Assembly: GCF_036785885.1 (NCBI RefSeq)
Contig: NC_092314.1
Location: forward strand, 15,893,638-15,957,637
Reading direction: 5' to 3'
Origin: Coffea arabica
Taxonomy: Eukaryota > Streptophyta > Magnoliopsida > Gentianales > Rubiaceae
DNA length: 64,000 nt
Part shown: in pieces, positions 21,179 to 32,994 of the stretch
Position numbering within the stretch: position 1 is the first letter of the stretch
How the letters are laid out: every line of letters starts with the position of its first letter
Made by a program: the position numbers and the translations under genes
The notes under the pieces: generated by a model
Told to the model about the DNA's origin: nothing
Database searches by the model: none
Seen by the model: the letters and a program-made list of their open reading frames with translations, nothing else

Positions 21179-24120
21179 TGTAGACACCAAATTTTCAATT
21201 TGGTTTAGTTAAATTTTAGCTTTATTTTTTTATTTATTTGTTTATTCTTATTCTTATTCTTATGTTATTTTACTATATTTTAGTTGGTTATTTGGTAGTA
21301 GCAAATTAGGTTCATTATTCTTTTTAAAACATTATTATTATTATTGTTATGAAATTTCTAAAAGAAGAAGAAGAAGAAGAAGAAAATTCTCAGTAAAAAT
21401 TCATTTTTATCTTGTTCAAATTCAGTTTTTTTCTAAATAAAATGACATTTTGTAAGGTAATTAGAGATTAGCATTTTATTTGTCAAAAATTAGTTTTGAA
21501 AAGAAAAATATAAAATATAAAATATGTGGCACACATGCAATAGGGTCAAGTGGAGGCCATGCAAATTAGCTAGATGGGGGGAGACAATGGACAAGTATTT
21601 CTTTATTTCTTTGACACCACATTATTTAAAGGATAGGTGGATAGGATACTTGAAAGTTTAGGAAAAATTTGAAACAAAAAAAACAAAAGGGAAAAGAGAA
21701 AACAAAGGAAGCTACGGGAAGGGGGAAGAGAAACCAAGCAAGAAAAAGAAAAGAACAACAGGCTAAAAGAAAGAGCAAAAAAGAAAGGAAAAGGAAGCTA
21801 CGGGGCTAAGGAACAAAAAAGGAGTAGCTACGGGAAAAAGGGAAGAAAAAATCGAGAGAGGGTTTTCAGAAACAAGGGAAGGTTTCGGCTGGGAAAACAA
21901 AGAAGGAAAAGAGGGAGAGGAATTGGGAAAAACAAAAAAAAACATGGGAAAGGGAAGAAGGAAGCTCGGGCAATAGGGGGAAGAAAGGAGGAAAACTAGA
22001 AGGAAAGCTTCGGGGGAAAAAACCAGGAGTTTGGGAAAATCTGGGAAGGAAAAAGAAAAAAACAGAAAGAAAGCAAAGAAAGGGAGAGTTACGGGCAAGA
22101 GAAAAAAAAGCAGCAAAGAAAAGAGAAAGAAAGGAACGGAAGGGTTTCAGGCGGGGAAAAAAGAGAAAACAAAGAAGAGTAAGGAGGAGGAAGAGACCGT
22201 GGAGAGTAGGAGAAACAAACAAAAAAGCCAAGGAGAGGCTTCGGGTTGGCAGGGAAGAAATAAGAAACAAAAGAAAGGCAAGGAAAAGAAACAGAAAAAA
22301 GGGTTTTCTGGGATAGGGGAGGAAGAGAGGAACGGGAGAAAGAATAGGAGGAAGAGAGGAAGAAGAGAAAGAGAAAAAGAAGAAAAAAGAAGGAAAGGAA
22401 GCAAGGAAAAGAAAAAAAAGGAAGGGGACGGGCTGAACAGAAAAAAACAAGGAAAAAAAAAGAGATTGAGGGAGGCTACGGGTTGAGGGAAAGGAAGAAA
22501 CGAAAAGAAAGAAAGAGCGAAAGAAAGAGGAAAAAAACAAAAGGAAGAAAGAGGATCTGGGGAGAGTTTGAGGAAGAGTAGGAGGGCAGCGGAGCAAGAA
22601 AGGAAACAAAGGAAAAAAGAGAAAACCGAGGGAAAAAGGAAAATTTTCAGGGATCAGGTTGGCGAGGCAGCCCATTTTCCGGTCAAATTCCGACCCAACT
22701 TCCAACCCTTAAAGCAAGATTCCTTCTTCTGCACCTTTTCTGGATGTCAGGCAGCAACTTTTGTTCAGTGATTACTCCTTGACAACACCTACAACGTGGC
22801 TAGATTGGAGCTCCAACTTGCGATTTTTCCAGCGCTGGGCATCTCTGTGGCAAAATTCTCTTCATCCATTTGCGTTTGTACGTCTCGCCTAGGAGTTCTC
22901 GTGATTGTTCAACCTTATAAGCGACAAAGGCTAAAGGTAGTCTTTCTATCTTTTCTAGATTATGGGGTTTACATCAAAGGCATTAAAATCATTGTTGCTT
23001 TGCTTGTTGTCGCGTTCTTCTGTTTTTCTTCCTCCTTGTATTTTCTATTCACGAATCTGGGTGGGAGTTCTGAGCCATGAAACTGGTGTCTTTTCTGTGT
23101 TGTTGGATTTTGGTACAAAAAGGGGAGAACAATGGGTGTAAATAATTTAACTAGAACCATGTTTCTTATGGCTACGAATCTCTGTTTCTTCTTTGTTGCT
23201 TTTTTCTTTCTTCCCTTATCATTTTGGTTCCAAAATCTGTTAATCGATCTGAGGTTTGGTTTCCTTTATGAGGGTGAGAATGATTTTGACATGGGTTTTA
23301 GTACTCTTAAAATAAATGTTTTGGTTCCTTTCCCTTTATGATATGACGACCCTGGATGACCTGCTATGGGAACTCAAGAAACCAGTGAAGAAAAAGATGA
23401 ATTCTTCGAATCAGTTGCATGAAAATTTCAGACAAATTGCATGCTAACCCCTCAATTTTTCCCTTTTCGACTATGGCCCAGAAAATTGGAAAATTTAATC
23501 AATTTTGCCCCTTCAAAATGTTATTTTTCTTTGGTATGTCTTAATGTGATTTTTGGATAGATTTTTAGTGAATTTTGGGGATAAATTTGAAGGTGTAATA
23601 ATTTTTGATAGATTTATAGTTTTGATTTGGATTTTTAGTGAAATTTTGGCTAATGGGTTTTCATTCATTTTATGAAGTTTAGCATTTGGTTTTAGTATAC
23701 TTCATCTTAAGCCTTTAATTTTATTTTATTTTAATTTAGAATCTTAATATTTATAATAATAATGATTTGACCCCTCAAACTTTTTTAATTCTTTCAATTG
23801 AGTCATTGTTTGTTTTAATTTGTTGACTATGGATTGTTTACTTTTATTTAAATGCTTTGATTGATTTAATCTCATGTCTATTTTCATTTTCTTGTGATTA
23901 TTTATTAATTAAAGTGATGTCTTGACCTTTTTCTTTGTTTTGGAGGGTAAATAAGAAAAATTTCATTTCATTAGGTCACCAATTCAAGGGTGGTATACTC
24001 TACTCTTTATTTTGATTTTTACTTGACCCTAAGGAAATCCAATTTAGACATTGTAAGAATAATTTCCAAGATGTACTGCAAGAACATTGGAAATATTGTT
24101 AATTTATTTTAATGTTTATG
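21179..24120 (+). mobile_element. Tat/Ogre-like 3' LTR (right boundary uncertain)
   Basis: Starts TGTAGACACCAAATTTTC right after a polypurine tract. The opening is mirrored by TTTGGTGTCTACG at about 21127, giving a short inverted pair across the boundary. From about 21660 to 22650 the plus strand is almost entirely purine (GGAAGAAAGAA-like), interspersed with GCTACGGG or GCTTCGGG phrases. From 22660 on the sequence is mixed and AT-rich. I cannot place the CA end exactly. No genes. Confidence 0.55.
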
Positions 24121-24245
24121 TCTTGTAGGTTTCAAGAACGAAACCTTTAAAAGGGGGAGAGAATGTGATATCTAGTCTAAAAATGAATTGTGAAAGTAGT
24201 GTCGAATTAGGACCCTAAATTCATGTCTAGATTTTTTTGATCGAC
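24120..24245 (+). mobile_element. Tekay-like 3' junction scrap (PPT plus LTR start)
   Basis: TTTCAAGAACGAAACCTTTA, then AAAGGGGGAGAGAA and TGTGATATC (24164), resembles the end of a chromovirus internal region running into its LTR. Only about 80 bp of LTR-like sequence follow. Confidence 0.45.
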
Positions 24246-24249
24246 CTAC

Positions 24250-25063
24250 CAAGATATTATGGGGACTGACCTGAGATTAAGTACCGCCTTACACCCCCAA
24301 AAGGATAGATAGTCGGAAAGGATCGTACAGACATTGGAAGATATGCTAAGAACTTGTGCTCTAGACTTCTCGGATAATTGGGATAGGTTAGTAAAACTAA
24401 TGGAATTCTCATATAACAATAGCTATCATAGCGAGACCGGCATGGCACCATTCGAGGCATTGTATGGACGAAAGTGTGGATTTCCCTTATATTGGGATGA
24501 AATAGGTAAGAAGCTGATCACTGGTCCTGATTTGGAGGAACGAACTTTGGAGAAAATTAAGATCATTCGAGAAAGGTTGAAAGTAGCTCAGGACCGAAAT
24601 AAGAGTTGGGCAGATTCCAAAAGGAGACCTTTAGAGTTTCAACCAAGAGAAAATGTGTATATTTGAAGGTATCCCCTACCAAGGGAGTGATGAGATTTGA
24701 AAGAAGTCGCAAGTTAAATTCGAGGTATGTAGGGCCTTACGAAATACTGGATAAAATTGGACCTCTGGCATATCGACTGGCTCTCCCACCTGCTTTGTCA
24801 AGAATACATAATGTGTTCCATGTTTCCCAACTGAGGAAGTATGTATCAGACCCAAGTCATATTTTGGAGGACCAACCTATCGAGGTGAAGGAGAACCTAT
24901 CAGTGGAGGAAGTTCCTTTAAGAATCGTAGATCGAAAGGATCAAGTCCTGAGGAGAAGGATCATACCCTACGTCAAGGTACAATGGACGAACCATACACC
25001 ACGAGAGGCAACGTAGGAGTTAGAAGAAGACGTGCGGAATAGGCACCCATATCTTTTTGATCA
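24250..25063 (+). pseudogene. Tekay-like Ty3-gypsy integrase C-terminus and chromodomain-like tail
   Basis: The forward frame gives STALHPQKDR, a stop, then SERIVQTLEDMLRTCALDF and SYHSETGMAPFEALYGRKCG (end of the integrase core and the GPY-adjacent region). A stop near 24664 and a frame change lead to KLNSRYVGPYEIL (GPY motif), SRIHNVFHVSQLRKY, and a tail LRIVDRKDQVLRRRIIPYVK followed by PYLFDQ. Integrase normally inserts the cDNA, and the tail steers the choice of target chromatin. At least three stops make it non-functional. The 5' part is missing. Confidence 0.85.
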
Positions 25064-25094
25064 AGGTATGCAAGTTTCGGGGACGAAACTTCTT

Positions 25095-25109
25095 GTAAGG
25101 GGGGTAGAA
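25095..25109 (+). promoter_or_regulatory. Polypurine tract of the Tekay-like element
   Basis: GTAAGGGGGGTAGAA sits immediately before the LTR start TGTGAAACCC at 25110, after the typical phrase GGGGACGAAACTTC. Confidence 0.7.
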
Positions 25110-28100
25110 TGTGAAACCCACGACTTTTGGCACCAATTTTATTATTTTATCCTAATTATTTTATTTTCTCAATTAATTAAAAAGATAAAGTTACTATGTA
25201 AAAAGGAAAAATAAAAAAATAAAATAACTGTAGGATGGGATAAGGGGTTCTAATATAAATAGTGCTAGGTTTAGGATTTTATTAAAACCCTAGACAGAAA
25301 AATAACCCTAACCTTACCTTCCTTTCGTCTGCCTCCTTAGAGTAAGAGCCGTCAGAGAGTAGAGAAGGAGAAGCAAGCATCATCGTCAATCGATCTGACG
25401 ACTAGACACCTAAACCTGTAAGTCTCGAGTTCACGCAAGAAAACCTCTCTTTTGAGTTTTAGTAGATGTATTAATTGTTCTAGAAATTTTATGGACATGT
25501 ATTATTGCTATGTAGGTGTAGATAGATATGTTTAATAAAATTCGTATCTGGGTTAATAGAAATAGTGGGTTGATTTCAATCTTGAGATTATAGGGTGATT
25601 GAATCTGTTTAAAAAAATATATAAAATAAAATAAAAGAAGAAGAAGAAGGAAAAGGGAAGAGCGGCGGCGGCTGCCGCTGCTCTGTCTTGGCTAGACGTT
25701 GCAGTAGCAACGCCGCACACAAAAAAGGAAAGGAAGGGGGCGTGCAGGCCGCCATCACTAGCGGCAGGGAAAAAGGATTACAAAGGTTGGCCTTTTGGCC
25801 AACCCAAGACCAGAAAACAAAAAATAATAATAATAAAAATATGCCAGCATGTGCTGGCGACAATAGGCCAGCAACAAGAGACGGCAGAAAGTCTGCATAA
25901 AGTCCTGGAGTCACAAATGACATCAATGAAAGGATTGACCATCGGTCAACCAATGAAAGAAATGGTCAAAGATGGTTGGCCGATGGGTCTAACCCAAAAG
26001 GAGGAAAAAAAAAAAGAGAAATTTTTTTTTGTTTTTTTAAGAATTGGAAAATATAGATATATATATAGGTATATATATATGGTATAGGTTTAATTGTTGC
26101 CCAATAGTTGAATATTAGATAAAACTAGCCTATCTTTTTGGACTAGCATAGGAACTAAATTTCAAAACCCAACTTAAAGATAGCTTTCAAAGTAAAGTTC
26201 AGTTATTAAACTTATACTTGATTAATTACGTCCAATATACTTAAATGAAAATCTAAAATATCTTAATCTAGCCGTATTAAGTCAAGTAGATAAGGTAAGA
26301 TAAATTCTAAATTGCTAAACGAAATGCTTAAAATCATAATAATAGTAATGCTAATAATAATAAAATAATAATTAACAAGCAATATTAGTAAGGGTAATAA
26401 CAATATGGACATGGAAGAAATAAATTAAGGATGTAAACGAAGATAAAAATATAAATACGAGTGAAATAAACTAAGTCAATACTAATTGTAATAGGCCAAT
26501 ATAGATATATATATATATATATATGTACGTGTATACATAAATAATAATAACACCTATACACGCACAAAGGTAGAAATAAAGCGAAAGACAATAGTAACTA
26601 ATTGACAAATACATATATATATGGTAATAAAATAAAGTAGCGACGACGAGGACGATAATAATAATGAATAATTATACATTATAAATATGTATGTTAAGAT
26701 AATAGTCAGGATAATAAACGTGATTAGGAATAATTATTTTCCTTTAAGTATAAAGCTTTACAAAAGGCAAACTTTCCAAATTAAGTAACTTTCTAAAAAT
26801 AGAAACTTTTCTAAAAATGGAAATCACCCAATTTGAGGGAGATGCTATTAGGGTCCATTTAATGGTCTAGGTATGAATCTTATGCTTATTTAGAGGTTGT
26901 ATATTTATGCATTTATAGGAAGTAGCAACTAATTAGGGAACCTATGCATTTAATAGGTGCAATATAAGGACCGAAGGTAGTTCCACTCGAGCAGCCAAAC
27001 CGAGGTAGGTGGTACTTACCCTTCTGAGATTTCAAATGTGCAAAAATGAAATTCTTATTTTCAGTCACATTTTGTTGTATTGACTTGAAAGGTGTTTGAT
27101 TAAATGTTTTACTTGGATATTTATGAAAGCTATACTTCACTATACAAAATGGACCATGTGAATTATTTGAAATGTTTGATATGTTTCTTATATACAAAAT
27201 GAGATGAATCTTTTATGAAAGCAAAGATTTATGTATACAATATATGAAATGAATTTTGACAAGTAAAGCTCAGAGCAGTCATGGAATAGACGGTAGGAAC
27301 TATAGTTCTGTCTAATCACCATGGTAGCCTGGTATAAAGCCCAGCTGATTGGTGAGGTCATGGTAGCCTGGTATAGAGTCCAGCCGATTGACCAATGGAT
27401 AAAGTCATGGTAGCCTGGTATAAAACCCAGCCGATTGACCCAAGATTGAAATGAGACCAATCGGTAGTCATGAAACTTATTGGTCGCCCACCTAGAAGGG
27501 GTAAAATCTCTAGGCTGAGTACTCAGTAGTCGGTCATTATATGTACTTGTTATGAGCTGAACTGAAAGAAGATTTATGAACGATATGAAATGATTTATGA
27601 ACTATTTTGAAATGATCTATGAATGGATATGTGATGTTTTATGGATGATACATGATTAGATATGAAGATGCATATAAATTGTTGCAAAGTGATTTATGAT
27701 GTTATGATTTTCCAAGTATGGTTATCAATGAAGTGCTTTTATATTCCTTGTCATTCTTTATTATTGATTGTTTTATAAATGACGTTACTTTCAAAATTAT
27801 GGATGTGAATGATATGCAAACGATTTGAGTTGTACTTATATATATTATGTATTTATAAAGTTAAGAGGGCATGGTCCAACAGAGGGGTAAATATTACCTA
27901 CTGAGCGATGTGTCGCTCAACCCACTTCTTACCATTTTTGCAGATTCGGAAGAGTATGAATTGGTTTACATAGAAGACCCTGAGGATGACTTTTACTAGT
28001 TTAGGTGCATAGAAGTTGGCAGCCTAGCTACTTCTCATGTTATGCTATTTCTTTTTGTTTCCGCTGTTTTAATTGGAGAATAAATGTACGAACGCCTTGA

Positions 28101-28265
28101 ACATTCGTGGACTTCCTTTTATATGTAATTCGAACCGCACTTTAATTGTTTAAATTATTTAGTATTGTCAAGTTAAATTAGTTAATGTAGCCTTGTATTC
28201 CTGAGTGGGACTTGGGAGTACGGCGGATGTCATATGATGAGCACGTGCGGGCTCGGGGCGTGACA
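25110..28265 (+). mobile_element. Tekay-like 3' LTR, about 3.16 kb
   Basis: Begins TGTGAAACCC and ends GGGGCGTGACA (28265), the TG...CA termini of plant Tekay/Del LTRs. The phrase CCTACTGAGCGATGTGTCGC, followed by a TTTTTGCAGATTCGGA splice-like element (27895-27955), is a familiar part of such LTRs. It includes low-complexity runs and a triple ~47-bp repeat (27321-27440). The 5' LTR and target duplication are not in the window because the element is truncated on the left. Confidence 0.7.
27321..27440 (+). repeat. Triple ~40-48-bp repeat in the LTR
   Basis: CATGGTAGCCTGGTATAAAG (with small changes), followed by CCAGC(C/T)GATTG, occurs three times starting near 27320, 27359 and 27407. Confidence 0.85.
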
Positions 28266-29048
28266 ATATATTACATGCTAGTCGTACTGTTCAGGTAAAA
28301 TCAAATAGATATATACATGGATTTAAAAAAAAAAAAACTATTCATACACATGGTCAATGAAGGATGAAACAATTTATTTTGTGAAATGTAAGGGACGAAA
28401 TATTTCATTTTGTGAAATATAAGGGACTATAGATCGGATTATGTAAATTTTGATATGATAATTTTAGCCCTAAAAAATAATCACATGCAAAAAACTAGGA
28501 ACATAAACTAGTCGGAAATTTAGTTAGGAATCAAATTTGATCAATGTGAATATGTAAGGAACATAAAATTATATTTTAAAAGTGAGAGATGAAAAAAAAA
28601 TCATTTTACAATATATGAGGGATGTTTTGAACGATTATTATATTTTTTGTTTATAGTGTTAAACTAAAGTTGGTTCTTTTATTTGTTTTTTCTTTTTCTT
28701 TTTGCCTCATGTTTGGTACAATGTAATTGTCTTCATTGCTTTTGGATTTGTTGTCATTGTCAAAATAGATTTATTCAATCTATATTTCATGTTGTTTCAA
28801 ATTTTAAGCTAGGTTCATCGATGATGAACCAAAGTATTCTAATTCTAACACACTGATGAACTGCATATGGATTCACAAGATTCATTTTAATTAGTAGCCT
28901 ATATGATACTAAAAATAACATATTAATTATTTATGACATATTTATGATGTCATTGTAAAACCATGGTCCTGAAGGAATGTACTAAAACCAAAGGTTTGAA
29001 TTTGATTTGGAATGTACTAAAACCAAAGGTTTGAATTTGATTTATCTC
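28266..29048. other. AT-rich sequence, no gene; a 34-bp tandem duplication at 28976-29043
   Basis: The only structure I see is GAATGTACTAAAACCAAAGG followed by TTTGAATTTGATTT, repeated twice in tandem. Phrases such as GTGAAATGTAAGGGACGAAA recur twice near 28380-28425. Confidence 0.6.
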
Positions 29049-29059
29049 CCATTTTTAAA

Positions 29060-29450
29060 CTAATTGTTGACAAGGATTGAAGAGCACTGGGCGTTTGCAG
29101 TTGGGCTAGAGGCATCTGGCAAAATCATGTAGCTGGAGGACTCTGATCTCGCTTCTCATCTTGTGGATTGGTTGAATGGATAAATTCGGCTTCTTCGCGT
29201 GATATTGATCTGGTTGTAGTATTGGCGTATTTAATTTATCATACTACCAAAAACCGCACTCATTCTAACCTCATATGGAAATACAGTCTTTTCGTCAATA
29301 ACTGCACTCAAAAAACAATAGACAAACTAAAGGAGTTTACTTGGAAAAAAAAGTCCATTAAGACTGAAGACAATGTCATGGAATTATTACTTTCAAGGAT
29401 GATAATATTACGATACATTTCCAAATCCTTGCTTTGCCCCCTATACTAGT
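29060..29450 (+). pseudogene. Possible LINE fragment (region before RNase H)
   Basis: A forward frame with a stop reads HWAFAVGLEASG, then LASHLVDWLNG, a stop, then INSASSRDIDLVVVLAYLIY. The WLxxxINxAxxxDxxLVxVLxxLI pattern resembles the segment between the zinc-binding region and the RNase H domain of plant LINEs. The match is weak and rests on pattern memory. Confidence 0.3.
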
Positions 29451-29720
29451 TCTAGTTTCAATTCCATAAACTCTATTAGCTATGCACATTTTATTTTTAC
29501 ATAGAATACATGCTCTGCATCATATCATCTTCTTCTGATGCCTGATTGTGCTATGTAGGGGAGAAAAAGTGAGGCCCTGCAGTCTGCATTTAATGGGAGG
29601 CAAGAAACCTACAAAAACTTGAAAACATCACCCAAGTTCTACATATCTGATGCATCTATTAATTTAACAAGAAAAGAAATGGAAAAGAGACTCATATGGC
29701 CACGGTTAATCACAAAGAAG

Positions 29721-30025
29721 TTACTTAGATGGTTCGCGAGTTGATATCAGCGTGGAAATAAAGAGCATTGTTGGCCTACATTGAGGATCAGCATGTAGAC
29801 ATTCTCTTGCTAGTTTGAAAATGGATATTAGGATCTTTTCAGTTTCTTGATTGGGATATAGAAGTCTTTGGTCAAGCAAGTCTTTCAGTTCTACATCTTC
29901 AAGATTTGAAGACATCAGATTAGCAGTCAAGTCTCCAGGATGCTTTCCTTTGATTATTTCCATTGTCAGGACCCCAAAACTATAAACATCACACTTTTCG
30001 TTAACTTTGATTGTGTAGACAAATT
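29721..30025 (-). pseudogene. LRR receptor-like kinase, C-terminal kinase tail (fragment)
   Basis: The minus strand, after an acceptor-like TTTTGCAG, reads FVYTIKVNEKCDVYSFGVL, then MEIIKGKHPGDL, LKDLLDQRL, LARECLHADPQCRPTM and a stop. These are kinase subdomains VIII-end to XI (D-V-Y-S-F-G and the invariant R of RPTM) of the class XII / MIK2-like LRR receptor kinases, which sit in the plasma membrane and sense peptides or pathogen signals. Only the last exon is here. No LRRs, transmembrane segment or catalytic loop are found upstream to 31000. It is probably a duplicated fragment. The family call is firm. The exact subfamily is less sure. Confidence 0.75.
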
Positions 30026-30224
30026 CTGCAAAATAAGTTGGAAAATCATAATGTGTGATTGCAGTTGCACTTGAAAAAATTCACCAATGGGTGTCTTGAT
30101 CCGGTGGTAGTTCAGTCCCTTCGAGTTCTCCTTTGACCCCCTTAAATCCGCCTCTCCTCCTTAGTGTAGAGTAGGAGTAGAAGTAGATGTAAAATTTATG
30201 GTGTCGACCAAAAAAAAGGTAGCA

Positions 30225-30480
30225 AAAATAATGTTAGGATACAGTACCCATGCTTGTTTTTAAACAAATTTGAGGTTCGGCCTTGTTGGCAAAGGTCCAG
30301 TGGACTTCTGCATCAAGATACGGAAATATCCTAGTCTTTCAAGACATGAGGACGCATTACCTCGTTCTTATCACTATGACTCAACGTAGGGATGCCCCTA
30401 AGATTTTGAAATTCCCCTTGACATTGGAGTTTAGGCGTAAATGAGTCTAATCAACTAGAATATTTTAATATTCAAATTTA
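30225..30480. repeat. Dispersed repeat, copy 2
   Basis: Shares AATGTTAGGATACAGTACCC-like sequence, TTGTTGGCAAAGGTCCAGTG and CGTTCTTATCACTATGACTC-like phrases with 13340-13480, 31780-31900 and 32870-33060. Confidence 0.45.
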
Positions 30481-30764
30481 TTTGTTTATAAATCGTGTTT
30501 AATTTTGACTTATTTATTTGTCACTTCAAATTTAAATAAGTTTTTATCAAATCAAACTCGAGTTGAGTTAAAGTAGTTTGAATTTTTTAAAACTTAAATA
30601 AGTTTTTATCAAATTAAACTCAAGTCGAGCTACTTGAGTCAACTCGATTATTTTGAATATTTTAGATGTAAGTTTTACTTTTATGATAACTAATATAGGA
30701 GTATGTGGATTGCAAGTTGTAGGTGCTACCTTCTTTTTATACTTTTTCAATTGTTCACTCCTAT

Positions 30765-31255
30765 ATACCTGTCTGTTGAATAAGCTGAAAAACACTAATA
30801 AAACCAAATATTAAATCTAAACATAAAAAATTAATGGTCAAAAGCTACAGAAAATTTTGTTTATGTAACTTAGATTCACGACCTAGCAATTTCTCTCAAA
30901 CCATAGCTGCCGCGGTTTAAGAGAAAGTTTAGGGCTGATGATATTGATGAAATCTAAAATTTTACATTGCAGTCAAAAACTCAACCGAAATATTGAAGTA
31001 TGTCCAAGACATAGAAGTTTCAGCAATCAATTGCTCATGTAACAAATGCATTGCAAAATTTTTCCACCTGGAAAGTTAGTTGGGTGCCTGGGGTTATTAA
31101 CATTGTTGCCCTTGAGATGCAAAGCATGCTAGTTCAATTGATGATTCTATCATCTAGGGGGATTCTTCATTTCTTGCCCACATTTTGTACTGTCCACTCT
31201 TTATATGGACTCATCAATTCATTAATTTTATTATAGGCCCGTTTCTATCAAAAAA
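30765..31255 (+). pseudogene. LINE RNase H tail, fragment 2
   Basis: The forward frame HVTNALQNFSTWKVSWVPGV, then INIVAL, repeats the fragment at 11711 with more damage: the AHE position is ALE and the frame then shifts. The upstream leader GAATAAGCTGAAAA...AAGCTACAGAA is shared too, but here about 170 bp of unrelated sequence separates leader and coding part. Confidence 0.5.
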
Positions 31256-31318
31256 ATACATTTGATTTTTATCTATTGTTGTACTGATCAAAATAAGAAT
31301 AACATATACATATATTTT

Positions 31319-31761
31319 GGGTAAAATATAAAAAAACTCCCTGTGATTTGTCAAATGTTTAATATAACTCCCTCTAATTTAGAAATCTACACTAGCTCCC
31401 TGTGGTTTCAATTAAATTGCAAATTGAACAGAAAGCATCCAGTCTAACGGTTCAATGTGAAATGTCAATATCGTCATCCTATAAATGAAGTCTTATGATT
31501 TGCTGAATGTTCAATTTAACTCCCTTGAATTTACAAAACTCTATTATAATTTTCTATGATTTTGGCTAAATTGAAAATTGAATAAAAAGCATTTCACATA
31601 TAGCAAGGGCAATATTGATATTTCATATACAACTTTTAGATTGGATGCTTACCATTCAATTTTCTATGTAGTTGAAACCATAAGGAGTTACAATATAGGT
31701 TTCCAAAATAAAGCTAAATGAACATTCAACAAAACAAAAGGAGTTTTTTGATATTTTACCC
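31319..31761. mobile_element. Mutator-like MITE, 443 bp
   Basis: Inverted ends: GGGTAAAATATAAAAAAACT at 31319 and GAGTTTTTTGATATTTTACC with a final C at 31761. The flanking 9-mers (ATATATTTT left, ATATAATTT right) match imperfectly. The ends resemble the common GGGTAAAAT plant MITEs. Confidence 0.65.
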
Positions 31762-31799
31762 ATATAATTTTTAGAGGTGCCAAGGACTTTTGGTCAAGA

Positions 31800-32475
31800 T
31801 GAGAACCTATCCTAGTCTTTAAGATATAAAGATGTATTGCCTCGTCTCTTTCATATCATGATACGCTAACGAGGGGAACAGGGTGGTGGGTGGGCAACCA
31901 TCTGCTAAACTTTTGAAAACCTTATTTCTTGACAGTGAAATTAGGGGATAAATGAATCCAATTAATCAAGCATATATTCTAATGTTCAAGTTTATTTTAT
32001 TATTTTTGATATATTTGAAATTGCACTAACATTAGCTTGTTTATTAACGAATTTGAACTTAAATGAATTTTTATCGAATCAGACTTAAGTTAAGTTTAGG
32101 TAAGCTAAACTTTTTATGATAAAGTTAGGTTCAATTCGAGTTTGACAATTTACCAAATAAAAAATATCATTTAAGTTTGGTTTGAGTAATTAATAAAATC
32201 AAGTTCGAATGAGTTCTTACCAAATCCAATTCAATTTGAACATCAAATAACTTGATTTGTCTTTTAACCCTTATTGCAACAGTATTTCTTTTCAAGTGGA
32301 TTTTTAGCAAAATTGGTTTTTGCTACTTGACATTATGTTTAAAATCAAAATTGGCCCTCACTAGTCGTGCATGCATCCAAGTATTGCTCCTCTTCCCTAT
32401 CCCACCCCATCATATTCATTGCCAAAGCTTCCCTCTGTTCAATTGTCTCCTTTTCCCTTCTTGTCCTCCATCAAT
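31800..32475. repeat. Diverged ~680-bp duplication, unit 1
   Basis: From AAGATATAAAGATGTATTGC through TTTCCCTTCTTGTCCTCC this matches 32995-33684 in order along its whole length, at perhaps 75-80% by eye. The two units lie 1.2 kb apart in the same direction. Confidence 0.75.
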
Positions 32476-32994
32476 ATCTTCCAAACATTATTTTCTAGAA
32501 GGGGAAGGGTGGTACATAAGAAGTAGGGAGGAGGTAGTGGGACTCTAACCTAAAATTTTTAATTCTTGATACCTCAACCTTAGCCACTAGAATTGATTTT
32601 AGTTATATACAAAAAGAAAAACAAAGACAAAAACAAAAATGGACCATGTTCCTCCATTTGTACAAACTTTCATAATTTTGTCATTGTAAACCCTGCAAAT
32701 TGAATGATAACACATTTTCTAATTGATTTAACTTTATCTACATTGATCTATTGATCAAAATAAGGAAAACTATTATATACTTTAAATAATTCGATGTAAC
32801 CATATCAATAAGTTATCATATAAGCAAGGACGCACAACAACCTCAAAAAGTCAATGATAATACTGTTAGATAAGGATCAAGGAAAAAAGGTTTTTGGGAT
32901 ACGGCAATGTGTTTGTTTTCAATCAAATTTGAGGTTGTGTCCTGGTTGGCAAAGGTCCAAAGGACTTTTTAAGTCACGGTGAGGACCTTATCCC

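Noticed and set aside
21866..22705. 279-codon minus-strand and 151-codon plus-strand frames in GA-rich DNA
   Set aside because: Pure composition effect: only Phe/Leu/Ser/Pro on one strand and Lys/Glu/Arg/Gly on the other.
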